64,000 nucleotides of DNA from Reyranella sp. (lineage in GTDB: Bacteria > Pseudomonadota > Alphaproteobacteria > Reyranellales > Reyranellaceae), in assembly GCF_004297405.1 (NCBI RefSeq), contig NZ_SCVC01000006.1:310001-374000 (forward strand), written 5' to 3'. The stretch's first letter is position 1, and every line of letters starts with the position of its first letter. Position numbers and translations under genes: made by a program. Positions 16,840-24,911 of this stretch are shown in pieces. A model generated the notes under the pieces. The model was not told the DNA's origin. It ran no database searches and saw only the letters and a list, made by a program, of their open reading frames with translations.

Positions 16840-18235
16840 CCGGATCGATCGGCGTCACGATCCCCTCGGCTGCCTCGATCACCTCGCCGGCGTCGAGGCA
16901 GAGATCCTCGCGGTTGCGCATAGACATGATCTGAACGCCGGTGCGCAGCTTACCGTGACTGCCGACCGGCACGGCGAGACCGGGTAATCCCAGGAGCGGC
17001 GCGAGCAGGGCGGCGCGCATCGACTCCAGCACTTCTTTCTGGCCGCTGGGCGTGATGTCCGCCACCTGCTTGGGCGGCAGATCGCAAAGCGTCGGCAGGA
17101 TGATCAGGGGATATTGCTGGAAGAAGCTCATCCAGCGATAGGCCAGTGCCTCGCGCTCGGTCAGAGCTGCGACATAGGTCGCGAGGTCGACCGGCTTGTG
17201 GATTTCGAGCCAGGCCTTCATCGCCGCGATGCCGTCGGGGTCGCCCATCTTCTGCATGGTGGGCCACAGGCCGCCGAGCACATCGGTGACGCAGATCTGA
17301 TGCCACAGCTCGACGCCGCGCTCGATGTCGGGCGGAAGCACTTCCTCCACGACATAGCCTGCTGCCTGAAGATGCTTGCCGGCAAGCCGCACGGCGGCAA
17401 CCTGCGCGGGGTGGCTCTTGCCGCCCGGCACTTCGGGCACGATCGCAACCTTGATGGGCCGCGCCGGCGGCGGACCCTGCATCGGCACGTCGTTCCAGCG
17501 CCAGTCGCGCCGGTCGCCGCGCGCCATTACTTCGAGGGCGAGACGCGCGTCGCGCACTGTGCGGGTATGTGGACCCTGCACGGCCATCAGCACCGCACCG
17601 ATCGGGCGGCCGGTCGCTGCTGCGGTCGGGTTGAAGGATGGAATACGAGCGAAGCCCGTGCGCAGGCCGACGACGCCGTTGCAATAGGCCGGGATGCGCA
17701 CCGAGCCACCGATATCATTGCCATGGGCGATGCAGCCGATGCCCGTCGCGGTCGCGGCACCGGCGCCGCCGCTCGAACCGCCCGGCGTCACCGAGGGATC
17801 GCGCGGGTTCAGCGTGCGGCCATGCAGTGCATTGTCGGAAAAGATGCGCATGGAGAAAGCCGGCGCATTGGTGCGGCCGACGATGATTGCACCGGCATGC
17901 TTCAGGTTGGCAACGACGGGGCTGTCTTCCTGGGCAATCAGGTCCTTGAGGGGAATGACACCGTTGTCGGTCGGCAGACCTTGCTGGTCGACGTTGATCT
18001 TGGTCGTGACCGGCACACCGTGCAGTGGCGGCAGGGCATGGCCGCGCGCCTGTGCTGCATCGGCCGTCTCGGCCTGGGCGCGCGCTTCGTCTTCGAGGAC
18101 GCGGACCACGGCGTTGATCGCGGGGTTGACCTTGTGCAGGCGGCCGAGGACCGAATCGACGGCTTCACGCGCCGAAGCCTGGCCTGTCCGGATCAATCGC
18201 GCCAGGTCGGTCGCGTCGTACTGCCAAAGTTCCAT
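16829..18235 (-). CDS. Amidase (amidase signature family)
   Basis: A 468-residue Ser-cisSer-Lys hydrolase. The catalytic Lys is in VPVTTKINVD, the cis-Ser and nucleophile Ser are in GGSSGGAGAAT and GNDIGGSVRIPA. It cleaves a carboxamide to acid and ammonia; the substrate is not predictable. The ATG at 18235 is chosen because GAGGG lies about 5 bases upstream; a TTG at 18250 is possible. A second, unrelated-branch amidase is found at 36359-37783. No obvious operon partner: it is followed by a convergent small exported gene and preceded by a LysR gene on the same strand. Confidence 0.92.
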   Translation of the reverse strand: MELWQYDATDLARLIRTGQASAREAVDSVLGRLHKVNPAINAVVRVLEDEARAQAETADAAQARGHALPPLHGVPVTTKINVDQQGLPTDNGVIPLKDLIAQEDSPVVANLKHAGAIIVGRTNAPAFSMRIFSDNALHGRTLNPRDPSVTPGGSSGGAGAATATGIGCIAHGNDIGGSVRIPAYCNGVVGLRTGFARIPSFNPTAAATGRPIGAVLMAVQGPHTRTVRDARLALEVMARGDRRDWRWNDVPMQGPPPARPIKVAIVPEVPGGKSHPAQVAAVRLAGKHLQAAGYVVEEVLPPDIERGVELWHQICVTDVLGGLWPTMQKMGDPDGIAAMKAWLEIHKPVDLATYVAALTEREALAYRWMSFFQQYPLIILPTLCDLPPKQVADITPSGQKEVLESMRAALLAPLLGLPGLAVPVGSHGKLRTGVQIMSMRNREDLCLDAGEVIEAAEGIVTPIDPVKA

Positions 18236-18310
18236 GATACCCTCGCTCAACTCGTCAACGGATCGAGGGCGAAGAAGATCACGTGAGCATGCAGAGCCGC
18301 AATGCCGAAG

Positions 18311-19183
18311 TCACCGTGGCCGTTGTTTCGTCACGTGGCTTTGGAAGGCAAGGAGAGCACTCGACGGCAGCATGTCGCGCCGACGTACGAAGACAGTTTG
18401 AACCAGCGCTTCCGAAGGCTTCAGGCGATGGGCCCGTATGCGGGCGCCTCGCCACGCCGGGCCGATCAGCGTGCGCGGCAACAAGGTGACGCCGAGGCCT
18501 GCGGCGACTGCGCCGAGGATTGCTTCCAACGTTCCAAACTCCAGGCGGCGCAGACCGACGATGCCGCGATGTGCCAGCACCTCTTCGAGACGCTGCCGGT
18601 AGGAACAGCCGGCGCGCAGGACGACGAGGCGCAGATCGGGCTGTTGCAGCGCAGCCGTTACCGACAAGGCCATCGGTGCGCTGAGAAGGGCCAGTTCCTC
18701 CTCGAAGGCTGGAGCAGAAACCAGTTGGGGATGCACGACCGGTCCACAGACGAAGGCGCCCTCGAGTTCACGGCCGAGCACGCGCTCGACCATTTCCGCC
18801 GTCGTTCCGGTGCGCAGCACGAGATCGACGCCGGGATGAGCGCGCGCATAGGAGGCGAGCAGCGGCGCGAGACGTAGCGCGGCTGTCGTCTCGAGGGAGC
18901 CGACGGTGAGAGTGCCGCGTGGGGCGCCGTCGTCACGTGCGGCCCGGCCGGCCTCGTCCAGCAGGGCGTCGATGCGAGCTGCATAAGGCATCAGTCTTTG
19001 ACCGGCCGGCGTCAGTCGTGCGCCCGATCGGCTACGTTCGAATAGCGCGACGCCAAGGATGGACTCGAGCCGGCGCACGCGCTGAGTGACATTGGATTGT
19101 ACGGTGTTCAGCTCGCGCGCAGCGCGGCTCATGCCGCCTAGCCGTGCAACAGCTTCGAAGGTGGCGAGGTCCCTTGCGTCCAT
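18311..19183 (-). CDS. LysR family transcriptional regulator
   Basis: A 290-residue regulator with an N-terminal winged helix (DLATFEAVARLGGMSRAARELN, with TQRVRRLESILGVALFERSRSG) and the periplasmic-binding-like effector domain from about residue 90. It is divergent from the nitronate-monooxygenase-type gene at 19281, the usual arrangement for a LysR activator and its target. A 10-bp direct repeat (19186-19217) lies right at its start. The effector is unknown. Confidence 0.93.
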   Translation of the reverse strand: MDARDLATFEAVARLGGMSRAARELNTVQSNVTQRVRRLESILGVALFERSRSGARLTPAGQRLMPYAARIDALLDEAGRAARDDGAPRGTLTVGSLETTAALRLAPLLASYARAHPGVDLVLRTGTTAEMVERVLGRELEGAFVCGPVVHPQLVSAPAFEEELALLSAPMALSVTAALQQPDLRLVVLRAGCSYRQRLEEVLAHRGIVGLRRLEFGTLEAILGAVAAGLGVTLLPRTLIGPAWRGARIRAHRLKPSEALVQTVFVRRRDMLPSSALLAFQSHVTKQRPR

Positions 19184-19185
19184 AG

Positions 19186-19217
19186 GATCAATTTATCAGA
19201 TGGATACGATCAATTTA
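19186..19217. promoter_or_regulatory. Candidate LysR operator (10-bp direct repeat)
   Basis: GATCAATTTA occurs at 19186-19195 and 19208-19217, exactly 22 bp (two turns) apart, in the AT-rich space between the divergent LysR and monooxygenase genes. Spacing on one DNA face fits a LysR tetramer or RNA polymerase-linked site. Confidence 0.5.
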
Positions 19218-19280
19218 AATCGCTTTTTGTGATGTTAGCGAGCCCATAAACTGTCGAAGAACAGCCACTGGAGTCCACTC

Positions 19281-20354
19281 ATGAACTGGCAGGATCGTCG
19301 TCTTCTCGACCTTTTCGGCATCGAGCACCCCATCCTGCAGGCGCCTATGGCCGGCGTGACCTCGCCGCAGCTCGCCATCGCGACTTCGGAAGCAGGCGCT
19401 CTGGGGTCCATTGCCGGTGCCATGCTGTCGCTCGATGGGCTGCGCCAGGAATTTCAGGTGGTGAAGCAGGGCACCAGCCGATCTTTCAACGTGAATTTCT
19501 TCGTGCACAAGCCGCCAGCCGTCGATGCTGCGCGCGATGCCCGGTGGCGCCAGAGGTTGGCGCCTTATTATCAAGAGCTCGGCGTGCCCGCCGACGCCAA
19601 GGGCCCGTCGCGCGCTGCGTTCGACGGCGCGGCCTGCGACCTCGTGCTGGAGTTCAAGCCCAAGGTCGCGAGCTTTCACTTCGGCCTGCCCGATCGCACG
19701 CTGATGCAACGGTTGAAAGGGGCGAAGATCCTGGTCATCGGCTCGGCGACCACGGCCGAGGAAGCGCGCTGGCTGGAAGGCGAGGGCGTCGATGCGGTGA
19801 TTGCCCAGGGCGCCGAAGCCGGCGGTCATCGCGGCATGTTCCTGACTGACGATATCGCACGCCAGGCCGGCACGATGGCGCTGGTGCCGCAGGTGGTGGA
19901 TGCGGTGAAGGTGCCGGTCATCGCCGCCGGTGGTATCGGCGACGGCCGAGGCATCGCGGCGGCACTGGCACTGGGTGCTGCCGGCGTTCAGATCGGCACA
20001 GCCTTCATGCTTACGCCGGAAGCCAAGACGGCGCCGATGCATCGCGCGGCTCTCAAGAAGGCCAACGACAACAGCACGACACTGACCAATGTGTTTACCG
20101 GCCGGCCAGCGCGCGGCATCGTGAACCGCGTCGTGAGCGAGGTCGGCCCCATGAGTCCCGATGCGCCAGCCTTCCCCTTGGCCGCCGAGGCGATGCAGCC
20201 CCTGCGCGGGCCCGCCGAAGCCAAAGGATCGACGGACTTCACGGCGCTGTGGAGCGGGCAGGCGCCGACCCTGGCGCGCGAGATGCCGGCTGGCGAGCTG
20301 GTGGCCGCGATGGTGCGTGAAACCGGCGCTGCGTTCAGTCGCGCGCGGGGATGA
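19281..20354 (+). CDS. Nitronate monooxygenase-like FMN oxidoreductase
   Basis: A 357-residue TIM-barrel FMN enzyme (NMO/2-nitropropane dioxygenase family). Typical blocks are the N-terminal IEHPILQAPMAGVTSPQLA, AQGAEAGGHRGMF with the catalytic His, AAGGIGDGRGIAAALALGA and the late phosphate-binding IGTAFM. It should oxidise alkyl nitronates or act as an NAD(P)H:quinone-type reductase. It sits divergently from the LysR gene, its likely regulator, and its last 20 bases overlap the convergent TetR gene. Confidence 0.9.
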   Translation: MNWQDRRLLDLFGIEHPILQAPMAGVTSPQLAIATSEAGALGSIAGAMLSLDGLRQEFQVVKQGTSRSFNVNFFVHKPPAVDAARDARWRQRLAPYYQELGVPADAKGPSRAAFDGAACDLVLEFKPKVASFHFGLPDRTLMQRLKGAKILVIGSATTAEEARWLEGEGVDAVIAQGAEAGGHRGMFLTDDIARQAGTMALVPQVVDAVKVPVIAAGGIGDGRGIAAALALGAAGVQIGTAFMLTPEAKTAPMHRAALKKANDNSTTLTNVFTGRPARGIVNRVVSEVGPMSPDAPAFPLAAEAMQPLRGPAEAKGSTDFTALWSGQAPTLAREMPAGELVAAMVRETGAAFSRARG

Positions 20355-20928
20355 CCGCCGCAAGGAGCTGATCGACGAAGCCGCGCGTAATCGGCGCGTG
20401 GCCCATCAGCAGGCGGTAGAAGAGCGGCCCGAAGATCAGGTCGAGCGAGAGTTCCATATCTTCGGGCGGCGCAATTGCCTTGTCGGCGATGCAGCGCTCC
20501 AGGAGTGCGCGCGTCGCGTCGCGGTTGCGCGCGATGAATTCATTGCGGAACGCCTTGGCGAGTTCAGTCTCTGACTGGGCGGCGGCCACCATCGCCGCGA
20601 CGCTGCGGCCCGCTGGGGCGGCGAAAGCGTCAGCCAGCGCATGGAGCTGCGCGCGCAAGGCTGCCAGCGGGGTACGCGGTGATTTGGCGGCTTCGGCAGC
20701 GCCCGTCGTTTCGAGGAAAGCAGCCATCGCCACTGCCGGCGCGTTGGGCCAGTAACGATAGATCGTAGGCCGGCTGACCTCGGCCTTCTGAGCGATCGCC
20801 TCGATGGTGACGCTGGTGAGCCCGCCACGTTCGAGCAGGGCACGGGCCGCGGCAAGGATGGCGGCGCGGGTGCGGGGATCGCGCGGACGGCCGCGCGGCG
20901 CAGGTTGAGAGGGGGCTTGACGGGACAT
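20335..20928 (-). CDS. TetR family transcriptional regulator
   Basis: A 197-residue repressor. The N-terminal helix-turn-helix is clear (RAAILAAARALLERGGLTSV, then IEAIAQKAEVSRPTIYRYW); the C-terminal helical domain has a TetR C-terminal AcrR-11-like pattern ending LIFGPLFYRLLMGHAPI. It is divergent from the VOC-fold gene, and a perfect 8+3+8 dyad lies between them, so it probably represses both. The effector is unknown. Confidence 0.92.
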   Translation of the reverse strand: MSRQAPSQPAPRGRPRDPRTRAAILAAARALLERGGLTSVTIEAIAQKAEVSRPTIYRYWPNAPAVAMAAFLETTGAAEAAKSPRTPLAALRAQLHALADAFAAPAGRSVAAMVAAAQSETELAKAFRNEFIARNRDATRALLERCIADKAIAPPEDMELSLDLIFGPLFYRLLMGHAPITRGFVDQLLAAVIPARD

Positions 20929-20934
20929 CTATTA

Positions 20935-20953
20935 ACGTTACGATACGTAACGT
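20935..20953. promoter_or_regulatory. Candidate TetR operator dyad
   Basis: ACGTTACG-ATA-CGTAACGT is a perfect inverted repeat of 8-bp arms with a 3-bp centre, 7 bp upstream of the TetR start and 21 bp upstream of the VOC start. Size, symmetry and position fit a TetR dimer site controlling both genes. Confidence 0.75.
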
Positions 20954-20973
20954 AATATAACACAGGTGATGCC

Positions 20974-21453
20974 ATGGACGCAAAGCAGACGAAGGCGGAC
21001 CGCAACGGCGGCCTGACCGTTCAGCCGCATCTGACCGTGCATGACGCCAAGGCCGCGATTGATTTCTACGTGAAGGCCTTCGGGGCCGTGGAGCAGTTCC
21101 GGCTGGTCGAACCCTCGGGCCGGGTTGGCCACGCCGAGATCACGATCGGCAACAGCCTCTTGATGGTGAACGACGAATACCCCGACTTCGGCGCCAGATG
21201 CCCGGCGGCGATCGGTGGTTCACCGGTCGCTTTCCGCATCGAAGTGGCGGATGCCGACGCTGCGGTTGAACGTGCGGTCAAAGCGGGTGCCACAGTGGTG
21301 CGGCCGGTGCAGGACGAATTCTACGGCGACCGCATGGGCATGGTCGCCTGTCCCTTCGGCTACCGCTGGTCGCTCGCCCAGCCGAAAGAAGTCGTGAGCC
21401 CGGCCGACATGCAGAAGCGCTGGACGAAGATGCTCGAGAACGGGCAGGCGTAG
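20974..21453 (+). CDS. VOC superfamily (glyoxalase/PhnB-like) protein
   Basis: A 159-residue protein with the vicinal-oxygen-chelate fold. It opens with LTVQPHLTVHDAKAAIDFYV, has the PhnB-like AEITIGNSLLMVNDEYPDF strand and the late DRMGMVACPFGYRWSLA. The family covers glyoxalases, antibiotic-binding and dioxygenase proteins; PhnB-like members lack a firm activity. It is divergent from the TetR gene with a dyad in between, so expression is probably released by a toxic ligand. Confidence 0.85.
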   Translation: MDAKQTKADRNGGLTVQPHLTVHDAKAAIDFYVKAFGAVEQFRLVEPSGRVGHAEITIGNSLLMVNDEYPDFGARCPAAIGGSPVAFRIEVADADAAVERAVKAGATVVRPVQDEFYGDRMGMVACPFGYRWSLAQPKEVVSPADMQKRWTKMLENGQA

Positions 21454-21472
21454 TCACCCCGCGCGCCTCCCT

Positions 21473-21500
21473 TTGGTATCGATGTGACAGGGACTATAGT
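21473..21500 (+). promoter_or_regulatory. Candidate promoter of the binding-protein gene
   Basis: TTGGTA at 21473-21478 and TATAGT at 21495-21500 are separated by 16 bases, 34 bases upstream of the TTG start at 21535. Both hexamers are near the sigma-70 consensus. A strong ribosome site AGGGAGGT follows at 21523-21530. Confidence 0.4.
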
Positions 21501-21534
21501 CGCATCGACGCGTAAGCGTATTAGGGAGGTTAAG

Positions 21535-22728
21535 TTGAAAAAAATCGTTACTGGCGCGGCGCTGGCCGTGTTGTTTTCGGCAGGCAGCGCCCTTGCACAA
21601 GCGCCACTGAAAATCGGTGTCATCGCCGGTTTCTCCGGTGTCTATGGCGATCTGACGTCCGGCCAGTATGAAGCGGCTCAGATGGCCGCGGATGAAGTCG
21701 GCGGCAAGGTATTGGGTCGACCGATCGAGATCCTGCAGGCGGACCATCAGAACAAGGCCGACGTCGGCGTTACGATCGTGCGCAAGTGGTACGACACCGA
21801 TGGGGTGTCGATGGTCACCGGCATCGATACGTCGTCGGTGGGCTTGGCCGTGCGCAAGATTGCCCAGGAAAAGGGCAAGATCGACCTCAACGTCGGCTCT
21901 GCGACGGCGGACCTCACCGGGCCGGCCTGCTCGGAAACCGGCGCCTCCTGGATCTACGACACCTACGCTCTGGCGCAGGTCACGGGCTCGGCCCTGGTCA
22001 AGGCCGGCAACGACTCATGGTACTTCATCACGGCCGACTACGCCTTCGGTCACGCCCTGGAGCGCGACGTGACGGCCGTTGTGACCAAGGCCGGCGGCAA
22101 GGTGGTGGGCGGCATCAAGCACCCGATCTCGTCGCAGGATTTTTCGTCCTATTTGCTGCAGGCCCAGGCATCGAAGGCCAAGATCATCGGGCTGGCCAAT
22201 GCCGGCGCCGACACCATCAACACCATCAAGCAGGCGGGTGAGTTCGGCATTACCAAGGCCGGTCAGAAGCTTGCCGGCCTTCTGATATTCTCCTCCGACG
22301 TGCAGGCGCTGGGCCTGAATGCGGCCCAGGGCCTGGTGCTTACTGAATCGTTCTACTGGGATCTCAACGACCAGACCCGGGAATGGACGGCCAAGTTCCG
22401 CAAGCGCAAGGACAAGGTGCCGAACATGACGACCGCGGGTGTCTACAGCGCCACGCTGCACTATCTGAAAGCTGTGCAGGCGGCCGGCACGGACGAGCCC
22501 AAGGCTGTCATGGCGAAGATGCGCGAGATGCCGGTCAATGACGTCATGACCAAGAACGGCAAGCTGCGCGAGGACGGCCGTCTGATGCGCGACATGTACC
22601 TGTTCCAGGTCAAGGCGCCGTCGGAGTCCAAGAGCAAGGACGATATCTACAAACTGCTCGCCACCGTGCCGGCCGAGCAGGCCTTCCGCCCGCTGAAGGA
22701 CGGCGGCTGCCCGCTGATCAAGAACTAG
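21535..22728 (+). CDS. ABC transporter branched-chain amino acid-type substrate-binding protein
   Basis: A 397-residue periplasmic binding protein of the Leu/Ile/Val (LivJ/peripla_BP_6) group. The TTG start at 21535 follows AGGGAGGT and gives a clean signal peptide (KKIVTGAALAVLFSAGSALA, then QAPLKIG). KIGVIAGFSGVYGDL and DHQNKADVGVTIVRKW are family blocks. Such receptors bind amino acids, amides or aromatic acids. No permease or ATPase genes follow, so it is an orphan receptor that must share a transporter elsewhere. A hairpin follows its stop. Confidence 0.9.
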   Translation: MKKIVTGAALAVLFSAGSALAQAPLKIGVIAGFSGVYGDLTSGQYEAAQMAADEVGGKVLGRPIEILQADHQNKADVGVTIVRKWYDTDGVSMVTGIDTSSVGLAVRKIAQEKGKIDLNVGSATADLTGPACSETGASWIYDTYALAQVTGSALVKAGNDSWYFITADYAFGHALERDVTAVVTKAGGKVVGGIKHPISSQDFSSYLLQAQASKAKIIGLANAGADTINTIKQAGEFGITKAGQKLAGLLIFSSDVQALGLNAAQGLVLTESFYWDLNDQTREWTAKFRKRKDKVPNMTTAGVYSATLHYLKAVQAAGTDEPKAVMAKMREMPVNDVMTKNGKLREDGRLMRDMYLFQVKAPSESKSKDDIYKLLATVPAEQAFRPLKDGGCPLIKN

Positions 22729-22742
22729 AACAGACCTGAGGA

Positions 22743-22776
22743 GAAGAGGACGTGGTCATACGGCCACGTTCTCTTC
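22743..22776. terminator. Hairpin between convergent genes
   Basis: Arms 22743-22755 (GAAGAGGACGTGG) and 22764-22776 pair with one G-T mismatch, loop of 8. It lies between the binding-protein stop and the convergent CutA end, overlapping the last CutA codons. There is no T-run, so it is a candidate two-way terminator, not a classical one. Confidence 0.4.
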
Positions 22777-23070
22777 GATCCACGCCGCATAGGCCGGGGC
22801 GACATGCTCGAAGGCGAAGGCATGGATCGCCGGCAGTTCGTAAGAATGCAGTTCGCGGATCGCCCGCTCGACAGCCGGGTAGTGATCGTTGATCGTCTTG
22901 AAGAGCACGCGATATTCCTTGCCGTGCTCGATGGCACCCTTCCAGGGGTAGATGCTCTCAATGCGCGAGATCTGGGCGCAGGCAGCGAGCTTGGCTTCGA
23001 CGAGCGCGCGGGCCAGCGCGCGCGCCTCCTTGCGATTGGCGACCGTTGTGACGACGGCAATAGCGGTCAT
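22756..23070 (-). CDS. cutA: CutA family protein
   Basis: A 104-residue protein of the CutA1 family: starts with [20 protein letters not shown], then [18 protein letters not shown], the family hallmark, and ends with the [25 protein letters not shown] strand-helix. CutA forms a trimer with a PII-like fold; it was linked to metal tolerance in E. coli, but its real role is unclear. It starts in an ATGA overlap with the HtrA-like protease gene, so the two are translationally coupled. Confidence 0.93.
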   Translation of the reverse strand: MTAIAVVTTVANRKEARALARALVEAKLAACAQISRIESIYPWKGAIEHGKEYRVLFKTINDHYPAVERAIRELHSYELPAIHAFAFEHVAPAYAAWIEENVAV

Positions 23071-24122
23071 TTCTCCCGTCTCTCGTTACGCTCGGCCGGC
23101 ATCACCGTGATGCGGCGCAGGTCGCTGCCGGCGATCACCGTCAGCACCGTCTCTATGCCGATGCGCTTGCCGCCCAGCAACCTCACAAGATCGTCGGCAC
23201 CGGTGACCGGCTCGCCGGCGAGCGCGATCACAATGTTGCCGGTCTGAAGACCCGCCCGTGCCGCTGGCCCATCGGGTTCGAGGCTCGTGATGGCGACGCC
23301 GCGCGGCTGGGCGAGGCCCAGCGCCAGGGCGAGCCGCCTCGGCAGCGGTACGGTCTGGCCAGCGACGCCGATAAAGGCCCGGCGCACCCTGCCGTGACGC
23401 ACGACCTCGCTGACCACATGGCTCGCCGTATTGCTGGCGACGGCGAAGCAGATGCCCTGGGCGCCGGCAATCACGGCCGTGTTGATGCCGATCACCTCGC
23501 CGCGCGACGAGACCAGGGGCCCGCCGGAGTTGCCAGGGTTGAGGGCGGCGTCGGTCTGGATGACGTCGTCGATCAGCCGCCCGGTCTGGGCGCGCAGCGA
23601 TCGGCCGAGTGCGGATACGACACCCGCCGTCACCGTCGATTCGAAGCCCAGCGGGTTGCCGATCGCGACCACGAGCTGGCCGCGGCGGAGCCCCTTGGAA
23701 TTGCCAAGGCGTGCCGCCGGCAGGGAGACGTCGTCGATGATGCGCAGCAAGGCGAGGTCGGTATGCGGGTCGTTGCCCAGCACGCGCGCGGTGACCGTGC
23801 GCGTATCGGCCAGGGCCAGCCGCACCGTCGAGGCATTCTGCACGACGTGGGAGTTGGTCAGCACCAGTCCGTCGGGTGAGATGACGACGCCGGAGCCCGT
23901 GCCGCCGCGTCGCCGGGTCTCTGGATCGGCCGGCGTCTCGACACGCACGACGGACGGACCGACCAGGTCGACGACGTCGACCACGGCCTGCGAATAGGCA
24001 TCGAACAGTGGCCGGTCGTCGACGGTGGTTTCGCGATGGGTACCAGGTATCGAAGCGCCGGGACGCTCGTCACCGATGAGAAGGGGATCGAAGTCGAACA
24101 TGTCCCCATATGGGGAGTGCAT
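23067..24122 (-). CDS. HtrA/DegP-like trypsin-family protease with PDZ domain
   Basis: A 351-residue serine protease with the full triad: His92 (TNSHVV), Asp122 (HTDLALL) and Ser199 (GNSGGPL). A single PDZ domain covers about residues 265-345 ([20 protein letters not shown]). Unlike DegP it lacks an N-terminal signal peptide or membrane anchor in the form starting at 24122 (ATG, GGAAACTGT upstream); Met8 is also possible, and the frame is open to 24374 but that extension is unlike any export signal. It may be cytosolic or have a missed start. It is coupled to cutA by ATGA. Confidence 0.85.
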   Translation of the reverse strand: MHSPYGDMFDFDPLLIGDERPGASIPGTHRETTVDDRPLFDAYSQAVVDVVDLVGPSVVRVETPADPETRRRGGTGSGVVISPDGLVLTNSHVVQNASTVRLALADTRTVTARVLGNDPHTDLALLRIIDDVSLPAARLGNSKGLRRGQLVVAIGNPLGFESTVTAGVVSALGRSLRAQTGRLIDDVIQTDAALNPGNSGGPLVSSRGEVIGINTAVIAGAQGICFAVASNTASHVVSEVVRHGRVRRAFIGVAGQTVPLPRRLALALGLAQPRGVAITSLEPDGPAARAGLQTGNIVIALAGEPVTGADDLVRLLGGKRIGIETVLTVIAGSDLRRITVMPAERNERREK

Positions 24123-24163
24123 ACAGTTTCCGGTAGCCGAACGATCTGCGAGGATTAGCCGAA

Positions 24164-24277
24164 GTGTTCTTCGGCGTCGGATGCCTTGCTGCTTTCGTGA
24201 TCGGCTGGATGCTGGCGGCCGTAGGCGGCTACCGAATCCAGGAAGAGGAATCGGGTCCATGGCGCCGTTTATCCTGA
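24164..24277 (+). CDS. Candidate 37-residue membrane microprotein
   Basis: GTG at 24164, with AGGA about 9 bases upstream, opens a frame coding [20 protein letters not shown] then [16 protein letters not shown]. One transmembrane segment precedes an acidic, polar tail, the normal layout of small single-pass membrane proteins. It is too short for family recognition. Its end overlaps the next micro-ORF by 19 bases, suggesting coupled translation. Confidence 0.4.
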   Translation: MFFGVGCLAAFVIGWMLAAVGGYRIQEEESGPWRRLS

Positions 24278-24363
24278 TGTTCGCGGGAAGCATAAGCTTC
24301 GTCTTTGCCCCGTTGCTGGCGCTTGGGACCTTCGTGCTGGCGCCAGCCAAGAAGGGTGCCTGA
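24259..24363 (+). CDS. Candidate 34-residue membrane microprotein
   Basis: ATG at 24259 has AGGAAGAGG about 10 bases upstream and codes [20 protein letters not shown] followed by [14 protein letters not shown]. The first 28 residues are hydrophobic and the end is basic (KK), so it would insert in the membrane. It overlaps the end of the preceding micro-ORF in another frame. The pair lies in the 287-base gap between the protease and the acyl carrier protein. Confidence 0.4.
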   Translation: MAPFILMFAGSISFVFAPLLALGTFVLAPAKKGA

Positions 24364-24409
24364 TCCGGCGTCACGCCGGAGGGACTAACCGTGTGCCTGC
24401 TACTGGCTT

Positions 24410-24700
24410 CTATCCGAAGGACAATCGCGGTCGGCGAACGGCGGTCATCTTGGAGGGAATCGTGGGCTCGGTCAGTCGAGACCCGATATAGCCGACGAGG
24501 TCACTTACCTTCACGAAGGTGCTCGCGACTTTGGTCGGAATTTCGAGGTCGAACCTTTCCTCGCAGGTCATGACGACCTCGACGACGTCGAGGCTGTCAG
24601 CGCCAAGGTCTTCGAAAGGCGCGTCGTTCGTGATCTGCTCTTCGGCAACTCCGAGGTGAAAGACGATGATACGCTTCACCTCTGCAGCAATGTCGGTCAC
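24410..24700 (-). CDS. Orphan acyl carrier protein
   Basis: A 96-residue acyl carrier protein with the phosphopantetheine site in [16 protein letters not shown] (Ser of DSLD). It differs from housekeeping AcpP by a less acidic helix 2 ([14 protein letters not shown]) and by a basic C-terminal tail of about 20 residues. GTG at 24700 follows GAGGTGATGTT. It stands alone, with no ketosynthase nearby. Role may be in lipid A, a special fatty acid or secondary metabolism. Confidence 0.88.
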   Translation of the reverse strand: MTDIAAEVKRIIVFHLGVAEEQITNDAPFEDLGADSLDVVEVVMTCEERFDLEIPTKVASTFVKVSDLVGYIGSRLTEPTIPSKMTAVRRPRLSFG

Positions 24701-24911
24701 AACATCACCTCATAGGCAGGGTCCCCCACGGGCCACTGCTCTAACGCCATTCATTGCGCTCGAAGCTTGCCTCCGGCCAGTGATCAGTTAAGGCGACGAT
24801 CGAGATTTCTGGCAGAGTGACTTCCCTGCAACAGATTCAGGCGACGCGACGGTTTCCGGTTCGTTGGATGACTGCTGAAATACTCGGAAGCAAAGCGTGA
24901 TCACGATGCCC

